The notes under the pieces were generated by a model, which worked only from the letters and a program-made list of their open reading frames with translations, ran no database searches and was not told the origin of the DNA. 64,000 nt of DNA from Clostridiaceae bacterium BRH_c20a (GTDB taxonomy: Bacteria; Bacillota; Peptococcia; Peptococcales; BICA1-8), in assembly GCA_000961765.1 (NCBI GenBank), contig LADT01000086.1:1-64000 (forward strand). The letters run 5' to 3'. The translations under genes were made by a program, and so were the position numbers. Shown one piece after another: positions 18,077 through 26,964 of this stretch (position 1 is its first letter; each line of letters starts with the position of its first letter).

Positions 18077-18285
18077 GGGGACATTCCTATTCAAAAGGCA
18101 AGAAACATGATGCAAGAAGCATGATATCATTTTCCTGTCTCCTGCATCCTGCCTCCTGTTACGGTGTGTCCCCATTCGTTGGGGACATTCCTCAACCTAA
18201 GATGCATCCAAGATGAGGTGTGTCCCCGTTACTCGTTGGGGACATTCCTCAGCCTAAGATGAATCCCAAGATGAGGTGTGTCCCC
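18077..18285. repeat. Three units of the GGGGACATTCCT palindromic repeat family
   Basis: Units at 18077-18173, 18181-18227 and 18238-18285. Each begins GGGGACATTCCT and ends GGTGTGTCCCC. Units 2 and 3 are 47-48 bp near-copies (TCCTCARCCTAAGATG...AAGATGAGG), and each can fold into a hairpin. Unit 1 has an unrelated middle containing a CTCCTGCATCCTGCCTCCTG tract. A second cluster is at 53232-53336, and a related fragment (gggtacattcctcagcac) is near 23477. The layout resembles REP/BIME-type sequences, but no REP-associated transposase is in the window. Confidence 0.75.
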
Positions 18286-18290
18286 GTTCC

Positions 18291-18587
18291 TTAATATTTG
18301 GGAACTCTGGCATTGTTTTGTACCATTCTTACGATATCTGCAATAAAATCACTTATTAGAGGTAGTTTTAACAGTACAAGTTTTTGCAAAAAATATAGAA
18401 TTATTGCAAAAAGAATTGTAAATCCAATAGCAGTACCTAATCCTCTTGCAACCCCTGCAATAAAATTTACCCAAAGGAGTTTTTTGGGGTTATTTAGGAG
18501 CTCAATATATTCTGCTAATTTCATTTTTTCCATATCTAGTGCTAACTTTTTAAGTAAATCTTCAAGTTTTTTACCAGTATTAAGCAT
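18291..18587 (-). CDS. DUF5665-type small membrane protein
   Basis: 98 aa. An amphipathic N-terminal helix (LEDLLKKLALDMEKMKLAEY) is followed by NPKKLLWVNFIAGVARGLG and one or two membrane helices (about 48-72). A conserved tail LPLISDFIADIVRMVQ follows. This layout fits the DUF5665 family of Firmicutes, whose role is unknown. ATG with GGGGAGGAGTTAGG about 6-10 nt upstream. It sits between a repeat cluster and a terminator, so it is probably expressed alone. Confidence 0.75.
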   Translation of the reverse strand: MLNTGKKLEDLLKKLALDMEKMKLAEYIELLNNPKKLLWVNFIAGVARGLGTAIGFTILFAIILYFLQKLVLLKLPLISDFIADIVRMVQNNARVPKY

Positions 18588-18627
18588 CCTAACTCCTCCC
18601 CATCTTGTGTTATTTTTCCCATTTTAG

Positions 18628-18658
18628 AAAAAAAAATACCGCCCTGCTTAGGACGGTA
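18628..18658 (-). terminator. Terminator of the UPF0237-UPF0210 operon
   Basis: On the minus strand the stem TACCGTCC-TAAGCA-GGGCGGTA is followed by nine Ts, 20 bp after the UPF0210 stop. Confidence 0.9.
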
Positions 18659-18677
18659 AAAGTATTTTAAATAATCA

Positions 18678-20045
18678 TTAGTTGTTTAAGGCATGTATGG
18701 GCGCGGGGATCCTGCCCCCTCGGTTAATAAAGCTCTCCGAACTAAATTTATTTACAGGCATAATAGGAGCACGGCCTAGTAATCCTCCAAAGATTACCAT
18801 CTCACCTATTTGCTTACCTGGTACAGGAATAATTCGAACAGCAGTGGTTTTCTTATTGATCATCCCAATAGCTGCTTCATCGGCAATAATTGCTGAAAGA
18901 GTTGCAGCGCTGGTATCACCAGGTACTGCAATCATATCTAAGCCAACAGAACAGACACAGGTCATGGCTTCTAATTTATTAATATCCAAGGCTCCGTCTT
19001 CAACTGCCCTAATCATCCCGGCATCTTCACTGACGGGAATAAAAGCACCACTTAAACCTCCCACATAAGAGGATGCCATAGCACCACCTTTTTTAACCGC
19101 ATCATTAAGCATAGCCAAAGCTGCTGTTGTTCCGTGGGTTCCGCATCTTTCAAGACCCATAGCTTCTAAAATATCGGCAACACTGTCACCTATGGCAGGG
19201 GTAGGAGCTAAGGAAAGGTCAACAATACCAAAGGGCAGACCTAATCTTCTAGCCGCTTGTTTTCCCACTAATTCGCCCATTCTGGTTATTTTAAAGGCGG
19301 TTTCTTTAATCCTAGAAGCTAGCACACCAAAGGTAATATCAGGGTTATTCTTGACTACATTTAAGATAACCCCGGGGCCACTAACACCTACATTAATAAC
19401 TGCTTCCGGTTCGCCAATACCATGAAAAGCTCCAGCCATAAAGGGATTATCTTCTGGTACATTACAGAAAACTACCAGCTTAGCACAGCCTAAGCCATTT
19501 TCTTCTTTGGTTAATTCTGCCGTTTCTTTAATTATTCTACCCATTATTTTTACAGCATCCATATTGATGCCTGCCTTGGTAGTAGCCACATTAACAGAAG
19601 CACAAACTCTTTCTGTTTGGGCCAAGCTTTGAGGTAAAGAATAAATTAGCTTTTCATCTCCTTTTGTCATCCCTTTATGAACTAAGGCGGAAAAACCTCC
19701 AATAAAATTCACCCCTACCTCTTTGGCAGCTTTATCAAGACTTATTGCTAGATCAACATAATTTTCTGCCTCACAGGCTTCTGCCACAATGGCAATGGGG
19801 GTAACAGAGATTCTTTTATTAATAATGGGTATTCCATACTCTGCTTCAATTTGTTCTCCTACTTTTAGCAGATTTTCTGCTGTTTGGGTAACCTTATCAT
19901 AAATTTTCCTAGAGGTAACTTTTAAGTCAGAATGGGCACAGTCCCGTAAAGAAATCCCCATGGTAATAGTACGGATATCTAAATTTTCAGCCTCCACCAT
20001 CCTAATAGTCTCTAATATTTCTTCAGTAGTTATGGAAATAGGCAT
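18678..20045 (-). CDS. UPF0210 (PFL-like, DUF711) family protein
   Basis: About 455 aa, full length for UPF0210. Recognisable segments are [63 protein letters not shown] and [15 protein letters not shown]. No experimental function is known to me; the fold is related to pyruvate formate-lyase-like barrels in annotation, but no glycyl radical motif is seen. I start it at ATG 20045 with AAAGGAGG 8 nt upstream, dropping 25 residues of the longer reading that overlaps the gene before it. It is always paired with the small ACT protein (UPF0237), here directly upstream with a 16-bp gap. Confidence 0.9.
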   Translation of the reverse strand: MPISITTEEILETIRMVEAENLDIRTITMGISLRDCAHSDLKVTSRKIYDKVTQTAENLLKVGEQIEAEYGIPIINKRISVTPIAIVAEACEAENYVDLAISLDKAAKEVGVNFIGGFSALVHKGMTKGDEKLIYSLPQSLAQTERVCASVNVATTKAGINMDAVKIMGRIIKETAELTKEENGLGCAKLVVFCNVPEDNPFMAGAFHGIGEPEAVINVGVSGPGVILNVVKNNPDITFGVLASRIKETAFKITRMGELVGKQAARRLGLPFGIVDLSLAPTPAIGDSVADILEAMGLERCGTHGTTAALAMLNDAVKKGGAMASSYVGGLSGAFIPVSEDAGMIRAVEDGALDINKLEAMTCVCSVGLDMIAVPGDTSAATLSAIIADEAAIGMINKKTTAVRIIPVPGKQIGEMVIFGGLLGRAPIMPVNKFSSESFINRGGRIPAPIHALNN

Positions 20046-20061
20046 TTTTTTTCTTCCTCCT

Positions 20062-20349
20062 TTAAATCCGATGCATAAATTGGAAAACATCCTCATGCTG
20101 AGCAGATATTTTGACACCAATATCCTGACCTTTATCCTCCAGTCTTGTTTTTAAAGTATTAAAATCCACATTACACTTTGCAATATCGGCAATCATTATC
20201 ATGGTAAAGAAATCCTGTAAAATCGTTTGACTTATGTCTAAGATATTTGCATTTAATTCACTCAAGACATTGGCAACACCAGCGATTATACCTACTTTGT
20301 CTTTACCAACAACTGTAACAACTATCCTTGTACTTCCCTTAACCTGCAT
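20062..20349 (-). CDS. UPF0237 ACT-domain protein
   Basis: 95 aa consisting of one ACT domain: [20 protein letters not shown], then [18 protein letters not shown] domains bind amino acids and regulate partners, so it is likely the ligand-sensing partner of the UPF0210 protein downstream. I take ATG 20349 with GGGAGGAAATATA upstream; a longer reading adds 13 residues through the ribosome site. First gene of the two-gene unit. Ligand unknown; glycine, serine or a branched-chain amino acid would fit the surroundings, but nothing here decides it. Confidence 0.9.
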   Translation of the reverse strand: MQVKGSTRIVVTVVGKDKVGIIAGVANVLSELNANILDISQTILQDFFTMIMIADIAKCNVDFNTLKTRLEDKGQDIGVKISAQHEDVFQFMHRI

Positions 20350-20550
20350 TATATTTCCTCCCTTAATATAAAAAAGACAATTAAACAAAGTTTATTCAAC
20401 AATTTATAACAAATTCCTTTAAATATTTTAATATTAATACAAATATTTCTTTTTGATCAGAATAATATCTAGCAATTATTAGATATTATAGCCCAATTTC
20501 TTTATTATATATATCCAGAGTAGCAAGTACTACCCTTTCCAGGTGATAAA

Positions 20551-20583
20551 AAACCGACCCTAAAATAAAAATTTTGGGTCGGT
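20551..20583 (-). terminator. Terminator of the ferredoxin-AOR-MoaD operon
   Basis: On the minus strand ACCGACCC-AAAATTTTTATTTTA-GGGTCGGT is followed by TTTTTTA, directly after the MoaD-like gene. Confidence 0.9.
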
Positions 20584-20589
20584 AATATT

Positions 20590-20787
20590 TCATCCTCCTG
20601 CAATAGGATGGATTATTTTTACATCATCACCGTCTGCAACGGCAGCTTCTTCGTATTTTTCCCTTGGGATATGTTCACCATTAATAGTGACAATCAGAAC
20701 AGGATAGGAGTATTTGAGGCTATTTATTAGTTTTTTTATAGTCATGCCCTCCTGCCACTCTATCGGTCTATTGTTTACCTTAATCAT
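20590..20787 (-). CDS. MoaD/ThiS-like ubiquitin-fold protein
   Basis: 65 aa with the beta-grasp pattern and the mature C-terminal Gly-Gly (HPIAGG) that is adenylated and thiocarboxylated in this family. It lies 23 bp after the tungsten aldehyde oxidoreductase gene. A MoaD-like gene next to an AOR is a known arrangement and suggests a role in making the tungstopterin dithiolene for that enzyme. ThiS for thiamine is the alternative, but no thi genes are near. ATG with CGGAGGGAT upstream. Confidence 0.85.
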   Translation of the reverse strand: MIKVNNRPIEWQEGMTIKKLINSLKYSYPVLIVTINGEHIPREKYEEAAVADGDDVKIIHPIAGG

Positions 20788-20810
20788 TATATCCCTCCGG
20801 TTTAGTTATT

Positions 20811-22985
20811 TTAGAGATGTTTTTTCAGGACTTCTACAACCTCTGGGAAATCTATACCCAGATTTTTAATGTGCTCTAAAGTTGGAATACCGTTTTCTGT
20901 CCAACCTCTCCTTTTATAGACTGTCTGTCTTAGCTCATCGTATTGGTCTTCTCTGTATTTTCGGGTAATCTGCATTTTCTCTTCTATAGTTTTCCCTTCA
21001 GGATCTACACCTATTAATTCCTTCATCTGCTGGTCATAGCGATCCTGACGGGATAGGTATTCCTCAACAGTTACAGGACCAACAGAGCGATAAGGCGGAT
21101 TATCATGAAGACTTTGTCCAAAACCCATTTTGATATTGAAAATCCGTTGGAAGTTATAGACCCTCTCTGACTGGACTATCAATTCTTTTTTATCAATAGT
21201 TTTACCTGTTACACTATTAAATAATTCTACATAATTCTGTACGTGTTCAGGAACCTTGGCAGGTTCACTGGTTTGCCTGTTATCAGCAGGCTCTATATCA
21301 TTCCAAGGCAGCTTACATAAGCCCATCAAGCCAAACCAGGTACGAAACATAGGAAAATAATGCAGCGCTTCCGCCTTATCCTCAAAGGAAGGAATCTGAT
21401 TATTAACCATATCCATAAAAATCAGCCAAGCTTCATCATGCTGAGGCCCTTTGTTGGTCATAGCATAACCGCCCTGCTGGGCTAAAGATTCCTTAGAAAT
21501 ATACTGGGAATACTCCATACCCTTGTTTTCCATGCCAATATCATTTAAAAAATGTGAATCGGCACCATACTCCTTAACCAAAAGCTCTTTGATTTTTCTT
21601 ACACCTTGACCTGCAATCTTACTAAAACCTTCCCCTCTGGACATTTGATGGAGAAGCTCCATAGCAGCGTCCTTATTGCCAAAGGTCAGCTCTAAGCCTC
21701 CGGTAATTTCTTTATTGAGAATATTGCTTTCATAGCACTCCATTAAAAAGGCGGTAGTAGTACCTAAGGAAATTGTATCTACTCCATAGGTATCACAATA
21801 AAAATTGCACTCTAAAATATGCTCCAGGTCAAAAATGCCCAGATTACTGCCTACTGCTGCTACAGTTTCATATTCTGGTCCGTCAATTAAGACCTTATGA
21901 CCTTTATAAGGACCTGTTTTTAGTTCAAAGCCATCTACAGCCTTGGCACAAGCCATTGAACAACCATACCAGCAGCCATCGGGCATATTTTGGGTTACTT
22001 TTTTCTTGATCTGTTTGGAATCAATTTTCCAGGTCTCCGGATGATAGCCGTATTTAAAATTATTGACCGGCAGCAGGTCATAATCATTCATAATTTCTAC
22101 CAGATTGGCAGTACCTACTTCCCGCTTTTGGGTCTGGATAGCATCAAAATCATGGATTTCTTTATGGAGTTTAATTCCTAGCTCTTGAATTTTTTTAAGG
22201 TCTACGGGGTTGTTCAAATCACCCTTAACACCATTGAATTTGACAACAACGGCTTTAATATTTTTGTCTCTGAATACAGTTCCAATACCCCCCCGGCCTG
22301 CCTGTTTAACCCGAGGAGATTTTCGTCTTTTATCATAAAAACTGAAATTAAGCAAACCGATAAGGGAATTTTGGGCAGCAGTTCCGGAAGATACCACGGA
22401 AATATTTCTTTTATCCTCTTCTGATTCAGCATACATTTCAGTCAATTCTTCTATAATTAAGTGGGTATCCACAGCTTCAAGAGGAGCTTCTTCAATACTT
22501 ATAGTTCCTTTATTACCATCAATAAAAACAATTACCTCCTGGTCAGCCTTACCTTGAATTTCCAAAGCATCCCAGCCGGAAAATTTTAATAAAGGTCCGA
22601 AATGACCACCAACGTTACTGTCCACCACTGAACCGGTAGTAGGAGATAAACTGACAACCAAAGATTTACCTGCACCTGGGTACTGGGTTATACCGCCGAC
22701 AGGACCCGGTGAAATCACAATTTCATTTTCGGGGTCATTCCATTTGGTTGAAGGAGCAACTGCATTCCAAAGATACCATAAGCCAAAGCCTTTACCGCCG
22801 ATAAAAACATCCTTCATTTTTTCAGTAACATCTTTAGAAACTATGGAATTATCACTAAGATTGATGTACAAGGTTTTATTAGCATAACCTTTTTCGAGCT
22901 TAGCCGGCTCGTATTTGATCTCTTTAAGAACTTTACGGGCTGCTTTCAATTTTTGAACTTTTTCAGCCGTCAAAACACAACTCAT
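20811..22985 (-). CDS. Tungsten aldehyde:ferredoxin oxidoreductase (AOR family)
   Basis: 724 aa. AOR enzymes carry a tungsten bis-pyranopterin and one [4Fe-4S] cluster and oxidise aldehydes to acids with ferredoxin. N-terminal domain words: FIGGKGFGLWYL, ISPGPVGGITQYPGAGKS and GRGGIGTVF. Cluster ligands would be Cys338, 342, 346 and 556 (GLCKLPW). The first spacing is C-x3-C-x3-C, whereas most family members have C-x2-C-x3-C. The pterin-site motif DTYGVDTISLG (398-408) is present. About 100 residues longer than archaeal AOR, with an N-terminal extension (SCVLTAEKVQKLKAARK). ATG with GGAAGGAGGAAGGAAT. Operon: 4x[4Fe-4S] ferredoxin, AOR, MoaD. Specific aldehyde unknown. Confidence 0.92.
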   Translation of the reverse strand: MSCVLTAEKVQKLKAARKVLKEIKYEPAKLEKGYANKTLYINLSDNSIVSKDVTEKMKDVFIGGKGFGLWYLWNAVAPSTKWNDPENEIVISPGPVGGITQYPGAGKSLVVSLSPTTGSVVDSNVGGHFGPLLKFSGWDALEIQGKADQEVIVFIDGNKGTISIEEAPLEAVDTHLIIEELTEMYAESEEDKRNISVVSSGTAAQNSLIGLLNFSFYDKRRKSPRVKQAGRGGIGTVFRDKNIKAVVVKFNGVKGDLNNPVDLKKIQELGIKLHKEIHDFDAIQTQKREVGTANLVEIMNDYDLLPVNNFKYGYHPETWKIDSKQIKKKVTQNMPDGCWYGCSMACAKAVDGFELKTGPYKGHKVLIDGPEYETVAAVGSNLGIFDLEHILECNFYCDTYGVDTISLGTTTAFLMECYESNILNKEITGGLELTFGNKDAAMELLHQMSRGEGFSKIAGQGVRKIKELLVKEYGADSHFLNDIGMENKGMEYSQYISKESLAQQGGYAMTNKGPQHDEAWLIFMDMVNNQIPSFEDKAEALHYFPMFRTWFGLMGLCKLPWNDIEPADNRQTSEPAKVPEHVQNYVELFNSVTGKTIDKKELIVQSERVYNFQRIFNIKMGFGQSLHDNPPYRSVGPVTVEEYLSRQDRYDQQMKELIGVDPEGKTIEEKMQITRKYREDQYDELRQTVYKRRGWTENGIPTLEHIKNLGIDFPEVVEVLKKHL

Positions 22986-23005
22986 ATTCCTTCCTCCTTC
23001 ACTAT

Positions 23006-23425
23006 TTATTCAACTACACCTGCTGCTACCTGTCCTTCGTTTATTATTTCCTTAAGGTAAATAGCCTCGGTAGGACATTCCTTAGTACATTTGCCACAGG
23101 CTATACATTTAAAGGGAACAGATATTTCTTCATGAAAAATCATAGACAAACTAGGACAATAACCAACACAAACCAAACATCCGATACACTTACTTTTATT
23201 GATGAGGATCACCCCATTTGTAGCTTTAAAAATAGCCTGTTCTGAACAAACCTCAATACATTCACCACACTGATTACAAACATTAATTATTCCTATATTT
23301 TTCCCATCATCAATTCTGATAGCGGATTTTTCTCTATCATCACTTTTATTGATTGCCGCGGCACAAACATCCTCACAAAGATGACATTTGGTACAAAGCT
23401 CCTCATTTTTATCCACGAATTGCAT
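23006..23425 (-). CDS. Polyferredoxin with four [4Fe-4S] motifs
   Basis: About 139 aa built almost wholly of four cluster motifs in order: CTKCHLCEDVC, CNQCGECIEVC, CIGCLVCVGYC and CIACGKCTKEC. It would move electrons between the AOR encoded 20 bp downstream and a soluble or membrane acceptor. I choose ATG 23425, 6 nt after GTGGGGTG; a GTG at 23434 lies in that site. The 70-bp region before it holds a fragment of the GGGACATTCCTCA repeat. It may be the electron subunit of the AOR rather than a free carrier. Confidence 0.9.
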   Translation of the reverse strand: MQFVDKNEELCTKCHLCEDVCAAAINKSDDREKSAIRIDDGKNIGIINVCNQCGECIEVCSEQAIFKATNGVILINKSKCIGCLVCVGYCPSLSMIFHEEISVPFKCIACGKCTKECPTEAIYLKEIINEGQVAAGVVE

Positions 23426-23503
23426 ATATTTCACCCCACTTATTTATTTATTTTTTTCAGCAATGCTTTTTTATCGGGTACATTCCTCAGCACCAGAGTC
23501 TAG

Positions 23504-24652
23504 CTAAACAACTGAATGCTCCAGGAGGTATTCACCTCTACTGAAACGGTCTATTCCAAAAGGTTTAACAGGTAAAACGGTCTGCTCACCTAAGATCATT
23601 TGAGCTACCATTACACCAGTGATAGGAGCTACCATAAAACCGTGACCACTAAAGCCGGCTACTGTATAAAAGCCTTTAACCCTTACTAATTCATCTATGA
23701 TTGGATTGGCATCAGGGCTCATATCATATAGACCTGCCCATTGCCGCACAACTCTAATATCCTTTAGTGGTGGCAGAATATTTACAACCTTCTGGGCCAC
23801 TTCTTCTAAAAACTGCCAGCTTGATTTTTGATTAAAGCTGGTTGGTTCATTAGGGTCTCCCATTCCCATAACAAAACTCCCATGAGGAACCTGCTGGCAA
23901 TAGATATGGTGGTGAAATGAAATCACCATTGGGTCTTGCATACTTTCTACAGGTTCAGTTACCAAAGCTTGGTGCCGTTCGGGATAGACAGGAATCTCTT
24001 CCCCAACCATTTTGGCAATCTCACCACTATGGGCACCGGCACAGTTAACTACAATAGGAGCATAAATATCACCCTTGTTTGTTTTCACTTTCTTTACTTT
24101 CCCCTTTTCCACTTCAAAGCCAATAACCTCAGTATATGTTTCAATTTTTACACCTAACTTCCGGGCTGCCTCAGCATAAGCATATGTTACATGAAAAGGA
24201 TTAGCATGACCGTCAGTACCGCAATAAGTAGCTCCAATAAGGCCTTCAATATTTAAATGGGGGACAATATCCTTCGCTCCTTGAGGGTCGACCATTTCAA
24301 CGGGGATACCTAAGCTTTGCTGCAATTTCACGTTCTTTTTAAACTGGTTCCACTGAGCATCAGTATAGGCTAACAAGAGATATCCCTTCTGCTTGAATTC
24401 TATATCCTTGGAGTAGCCTAGTTCTTCATTCATGTTTTCAAACATTCTGACGCTTTCTTTTGCTAATAAACAGTTAGTCTCAGTAGCCCATTGCTGCCGG
24501 ACACCTGCCCCACAACGACCGGTAGCACCCGATGTTAAGTATTCCTTTTCTAAAACAACAATATCTTTGACACCCCGTCTTGCTAACTGATAAGCTAAGG
24601 CACAGCCCATTACTCCACCGCCAATAATCACGATGCTGCTTGTTTTCTGCAT
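23504..24652 (-). CDS. DAO-family FAD oxidase/dehydrogenase, SoxB/HcnC-like catalytic subunit
   Basis: 382 aa of the DadA/sarcosine-oxidase-beta type. Visible are the Rossmann FAD motif VIIGGGVMGCALAYQLARRG (7-26), EKEYLTSGATGRCGAGVRQQW (substrate/flavin loop), VVNCAGAHSG and the C-terminal GFYTVAGFSGHGFMVAP. It resembles SoxB of sarcosine oxidase, HcnC, opine oxidase and D-hydroxyproline dehydrogenase beta. Such enzymes oxidise a C-N bond of an N-alkyl or D-amino acid. The four genes just upstream encode matching alpha, ferredoxin and [2Fe-2S] parts, so it acts as part of a complex. ATG with GGGAGGGG upstream. The substrate cannot be read from sequence; sarcosine is attractive because glycine cleavage genes are near. 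Confidence 0.85.
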   Translation of the reverse strand: MQKTSSIVIIGGGVMGCALAYQLARRGVKDIVVLEKEYLTSGATGRCGAGVRQQWATETNCLLAKESVRMFENMNEELGYSKDIEFKQKGYLLLAYTDAQWNQFKKNVKLQQSLGIPVEMVDPQGAKDIVPHLNIEGLIGATYCGTDGHANPFHVTYAYAEAARKLGVKIETYTEVIGFEVEKGKVKKVKTNKGDIYAPIVVNCAGAHSGEIAKMVGEEIPVYPERHQALVTEPVESMQDPMVISFHHHIYCQQVPHGSFVMGMGDPNEPTSFNQKSSWQFLEEVAQKVVNILPPLKDIRVVRQWAGLYDMSPDANPIIDELVRVKGFYTVAGFSGHGFMVAPITGVMVAQMILGEQTVLPVKPFGIDRFSRGEYLLEHSVV

Positions 24653-24653
24653 A

Positions 24654-24920
24654 CTATTCCCCTCCCGCCAAAAGCCCTAATTTTATTGGCTTGACCGGTG
24701 GACGAAAAGAGGGCATTAAAACCTCTTCTACATTTACCCCATAGGCTTTAGCCAATTCTTGAGCAATGAGCATTCGACAAGTTCTACCCTGACAGGGGCC
24801 CATTCCCGCCCTGCTAACCCTTTTTATCTCATCTATTGTTCTATGACCTTGACTTATTAATTCTTTGATTTGAGCTAGAGTAATATCTTCACAGCGGCAA
24901 ACAAATATTTCCTTATCCAA
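24654..24920 (-). CDS. BFD-like [2Fe-2S] protein
   Basis: 88 aa. Cluster ligands Cys8, Cys10 (CRCEDI) and Cys43, Cys48 (GPCQGRTC) are spaced as in bacterioferritin-associated-ferredoxin-like domains. In HcnB/SoxA-type alpha chains this domain is usually the C-terminal part; here it is a separate protein. UUG start with AAAGGGTGG 6 nt upstream, overlapping the end of the previous gene by 8 bp. Electron relay within the flavoprotein complex. Confidence 0.88.
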   Translation of the reverse strand: MDKEIFVCRCEDITLAQIKELISQGHRTIDEIKRVSRAGMGPCQGRTCRMLIAQELAKAYGVNVEEVLMPSFRPPVKPIKLGLLAGGE

Positions 24921-25416
24921 CGTTTACCACCCTTTCTATCTGAATATTTCGTAATTCAAAAGCTAACTGGTTGGGAACAGCAACCCATATTAAAGCTGTT
25001 TTATTATGTATTCCGCCTTTTTGCACTTTTATCACCTTGAATTTACCTAACTTCTCCCCCGCCCTATTCAAGCCTATTACTTCTTCATCTGCCTCTGGAA
25101 GAGGATAAAATTCATAAGGAAGGCGAACAACAGCTTCAGTAGGACTATAAGATGAATCAATAATAAATATGGCTAAACCTGGACATTTCATGGCACAGGT
25201 TCCACAGCCGTTACATTTATCAAAATTTAGCTTTGGAATATTATTCATATCATCCATCCCTAAAATGGCTCCCTTAGCACATGCTTCCCAACAGGGGTTG
25301 CAGGGGATTTCTTGAAAACATTCAATAACTGCCACAGGGCCAGCTGCCAATCTTTCTTGGGATGGAGATACTTGACGAACTTGTTCTTCAGTGGGAATAC
25401 CTGTCTTAACTAGCAT
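24913..25416 (-). CDS. 4Fe-4S protein of the amino-acid-oxidase complex
   Basis: 167 aa. One clear ferredoxin motif CNGCGTCAMKC with CP (near 68-80) and a second Cys-rich motif CFQEIPCNPCWEACAKGA (near 33-50) suggest two [4Fe-4S] clusters. The C-terminal half (about 95-167) has no motif I know. Fe-S proteins like this accompany anaerobic versions of HcnB/HcnC-like dehydrogenases and point to ferredoxin or membrane electron carriers rather than oxygen. It overlaps its neighbours by 7-8 bp on both sides, so the genes are translationally coupled. Confidence 0.85.
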   Translation of the reverse strand: MLVKTGIPTEEQVRQVSPSQERLAAGPVAVIECFQEIPCNPCWEACAKGAILGMDDMNNIPKLNFDKCNGCGTCAMKCPGLAIFIIDSSYSPTEAVVRLPYEFYPLPEADEEVIGLNRAGEKLGKFKVIKVQKGGIHNKTALIWVAVPNQLAFELRNIQIERVVNVG

Positions 25417-26501
25417 GCTGTTTCCCCCTTCGCCAATAATTTTTCTAGTCCCTTCAAGATTTTTTCTCCAGCAGGACCGGATCTAAGTTCCTCTAAATCC
25501 TTTAATGCTGCTTTTAGAGCTTGAACATTATTTAAGCCATAACCTAGACTTTCTGCTGCCGCAATGCCGGCCACCCGTCCTTCAACCATAGCGGCACTGG
25601 CCTCCTCTACCCCGCCAGCATCACCACAAACATATAATCCTGGTACAGTTGTTTCTAAAAATTCGTTTTTTCTAGGCACATAACCGCCAAATTCCGGTAT
25701 ATATTTCATTTCACAGCCGGCCTGCCAGCATAACTCCGTTAAAGGGCTGAGACCTACCGCTAAACAAATCACATCTACAGTTAAGTCTTTTTCAGTTCCC
25801 GCTATAGGCTGCCATTTGTCATCTAAGGAAGCAAGAATTGCTCCTTCTACGAACTCCTGACCATAAGCGTTTAAGATGGTATGAGATGTTAATATAGGTA
25901 CACCTGCCCGGCGAATTTTGGATGCATGGACTAAGTATCCACCTATCTTAGGGGCGGCATCGATAATGGCTGCTACCTCTACACCACTTTGCATTAATTG
26001 ATAGGAAACGATTAAACCTATATTTCCCGCTCCAACCATCAACACCCGCTGTCCCGGTGTAACACCGTAGACATTCATCAGGGTTTGCACAGCTCCTGCA
26101 CCATAAATTCCAGGCAAATCATTATTTGCAAAGGGTAGAAATTTCTCTGAAGCACCAGTTGCTATTATGGTCCGCTTCGGCTTCAATTTTAGATGTTTAT
26201 CAGCACCTTCCATGGTAACGACTCCATCTTCATAAATCCCTAAAACTGTAGTTTCAGTTAAAATTTCGATATTTGAATTATTAGACAGTTTTCCCTCTAA
26301 TAATTTGGATATATCTATTCCCCGTGAACCAGCATACTGTTTTTGGGAACCAAAAAATTTATGTGTCTGTTTAATAAGCTGCCCGCCTAGTCGGTCATCT
26401 CTTTCTGTTAAGACAACCTTGGCTCCTCTTTCCGCTGCTTCTATAGCTGCTACCATCCCGGCCGGCCCACCACCAACCACTAAAACTTCCGTTTCTCTCA
26501 T
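25410..26501 (-). CDS. NAD(P)/FAD oxidoreductase, HcnB/SoxA-alpha-like subunit
   Basis: About 363 aa with two nucleotide-binding motifs: FAD VLVVGGGPAGMVAAIEAAER near the N-terminus and VLMVGAGNIGLIVSYQL near 165, and C-terminal GLYVCGDAGGVEEA. It matches the central domain of SoxA/HcnB chains. Full-length SoxA also has a C-terminal GcvT-like folate domain; that is absent here, so methylene transfer to THF on this enzyme is not expected. ATG at 26501 forms an ATGA overlap with the upstream stop; an earlier in-frame GTG at 26513 lies in the ribosome site. Confidence 0.88.
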   Translation of the reverse strand: MRETEVLVVGGGPAGMVAAIEAAERGAKVVLTERDDRLGGQLIKQTHKFFGSQKQYAGSRGIDISKLLEGKLSNNSNIEILTETTVLGIYEDGVVTMEGADKHLKLKPKRTIIATGASEKFLPFANNDLPGIYGAGAVQTLMNVYGVTPGQRVLMVGAGNIGLIVSYQLMQSGVEVAAIIDAAPKIGGYLVHASKIRRAGVPILTSHTILNAYGQEFVEGAILASLDDKWQPIAGTEKDLTVDVICLAVGLSPLTELCWQAGCEMKYIPEFGGYVPRKNEFLETTVPGLYVCGDAGGVEEASAAMVEGRVAGIAAAESLGYGLNNVQALKAALKDLEELRSGPAGEKILKGLEKLLAKGETAC

Positions 26502-26806
26502 TGGGCTAAACACCCCTTCCCTTTTTGGGTTTCAACCCTCATCCCTTCCCGCAGTTTTTCTACACATACCCGAACATTAGGCTGACCATCTACTACCATC
26601 AGACAAGAAGAGCAGTTACCTATAGCACAAAACAGACCCCGGGGATGATGAAATTCATGGCTATGACTTAGTACCTTAATACCTGCAGCATGGAGTGCAG
26701 CAGCTATGGTTTCACCTGAATAACCTTTGATTTCTTCTCCATTAAAGAAAAACGAGAGGGTTTTACCCCGATTAAAACTTAAAATTGGATGATTTTCTAT
26801 ACGCAT
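26498..26806 (-). CDS. [2Fe-2S] protein, HcnA/SoxA N-terminal-like
   Basis: About 102 aa with a plant-type [2Fe-2S] fold: CAIGNCSSCLMVVDG with a later Cys in NVRVCV. Equivalent to HcnA or the N-terminal domain of SoxA alpha. First gene of the five-gene complex, so it heads the transcript. ATG at 26806 with GGAG 8 nt upstream. In the 150 bp before it I see AT-rich promoter-like sequence but no clear -24/-12 element. Confidence 0.88.
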   Translation of the reverse strand: MRIENHPILSFNRGKTLSFFFNGEEIKGYSGETIAAALHAAGIKVLSHSHEFHHPRGLFCAIGNCSSCLMVVDGQPNVRVCVEKLREGMRVETQKGKGCLAQ

Positions 26807-26964
26807 ACTAATCACTCCACACGATATTTTTTTAAGTAAATGTACAGTTATTTGTACTAGTGTCGGTTTCTAGACATAATTTTTAGCCAGCATTAGTAGC
26901 AAAAAATAATTAGAAATAAGGACTGTCTTCTAAACTTCTAACTTCAGCTTTTAGCTTTTAGTTT

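Noticed and set aside
20062-20388. Longer start for the ACT protein and UPF0210 protein
   Set aside because: The added N-termini cross good ribosome sites and are not part of either family.
23504-26806. HCN synthase (HcnABC) as the firm call
   Set aside because: Families overlap heavily, and the extra 4Fe-4S protein and dissected chains do not match the aerobic enzyme. Substrate left open.
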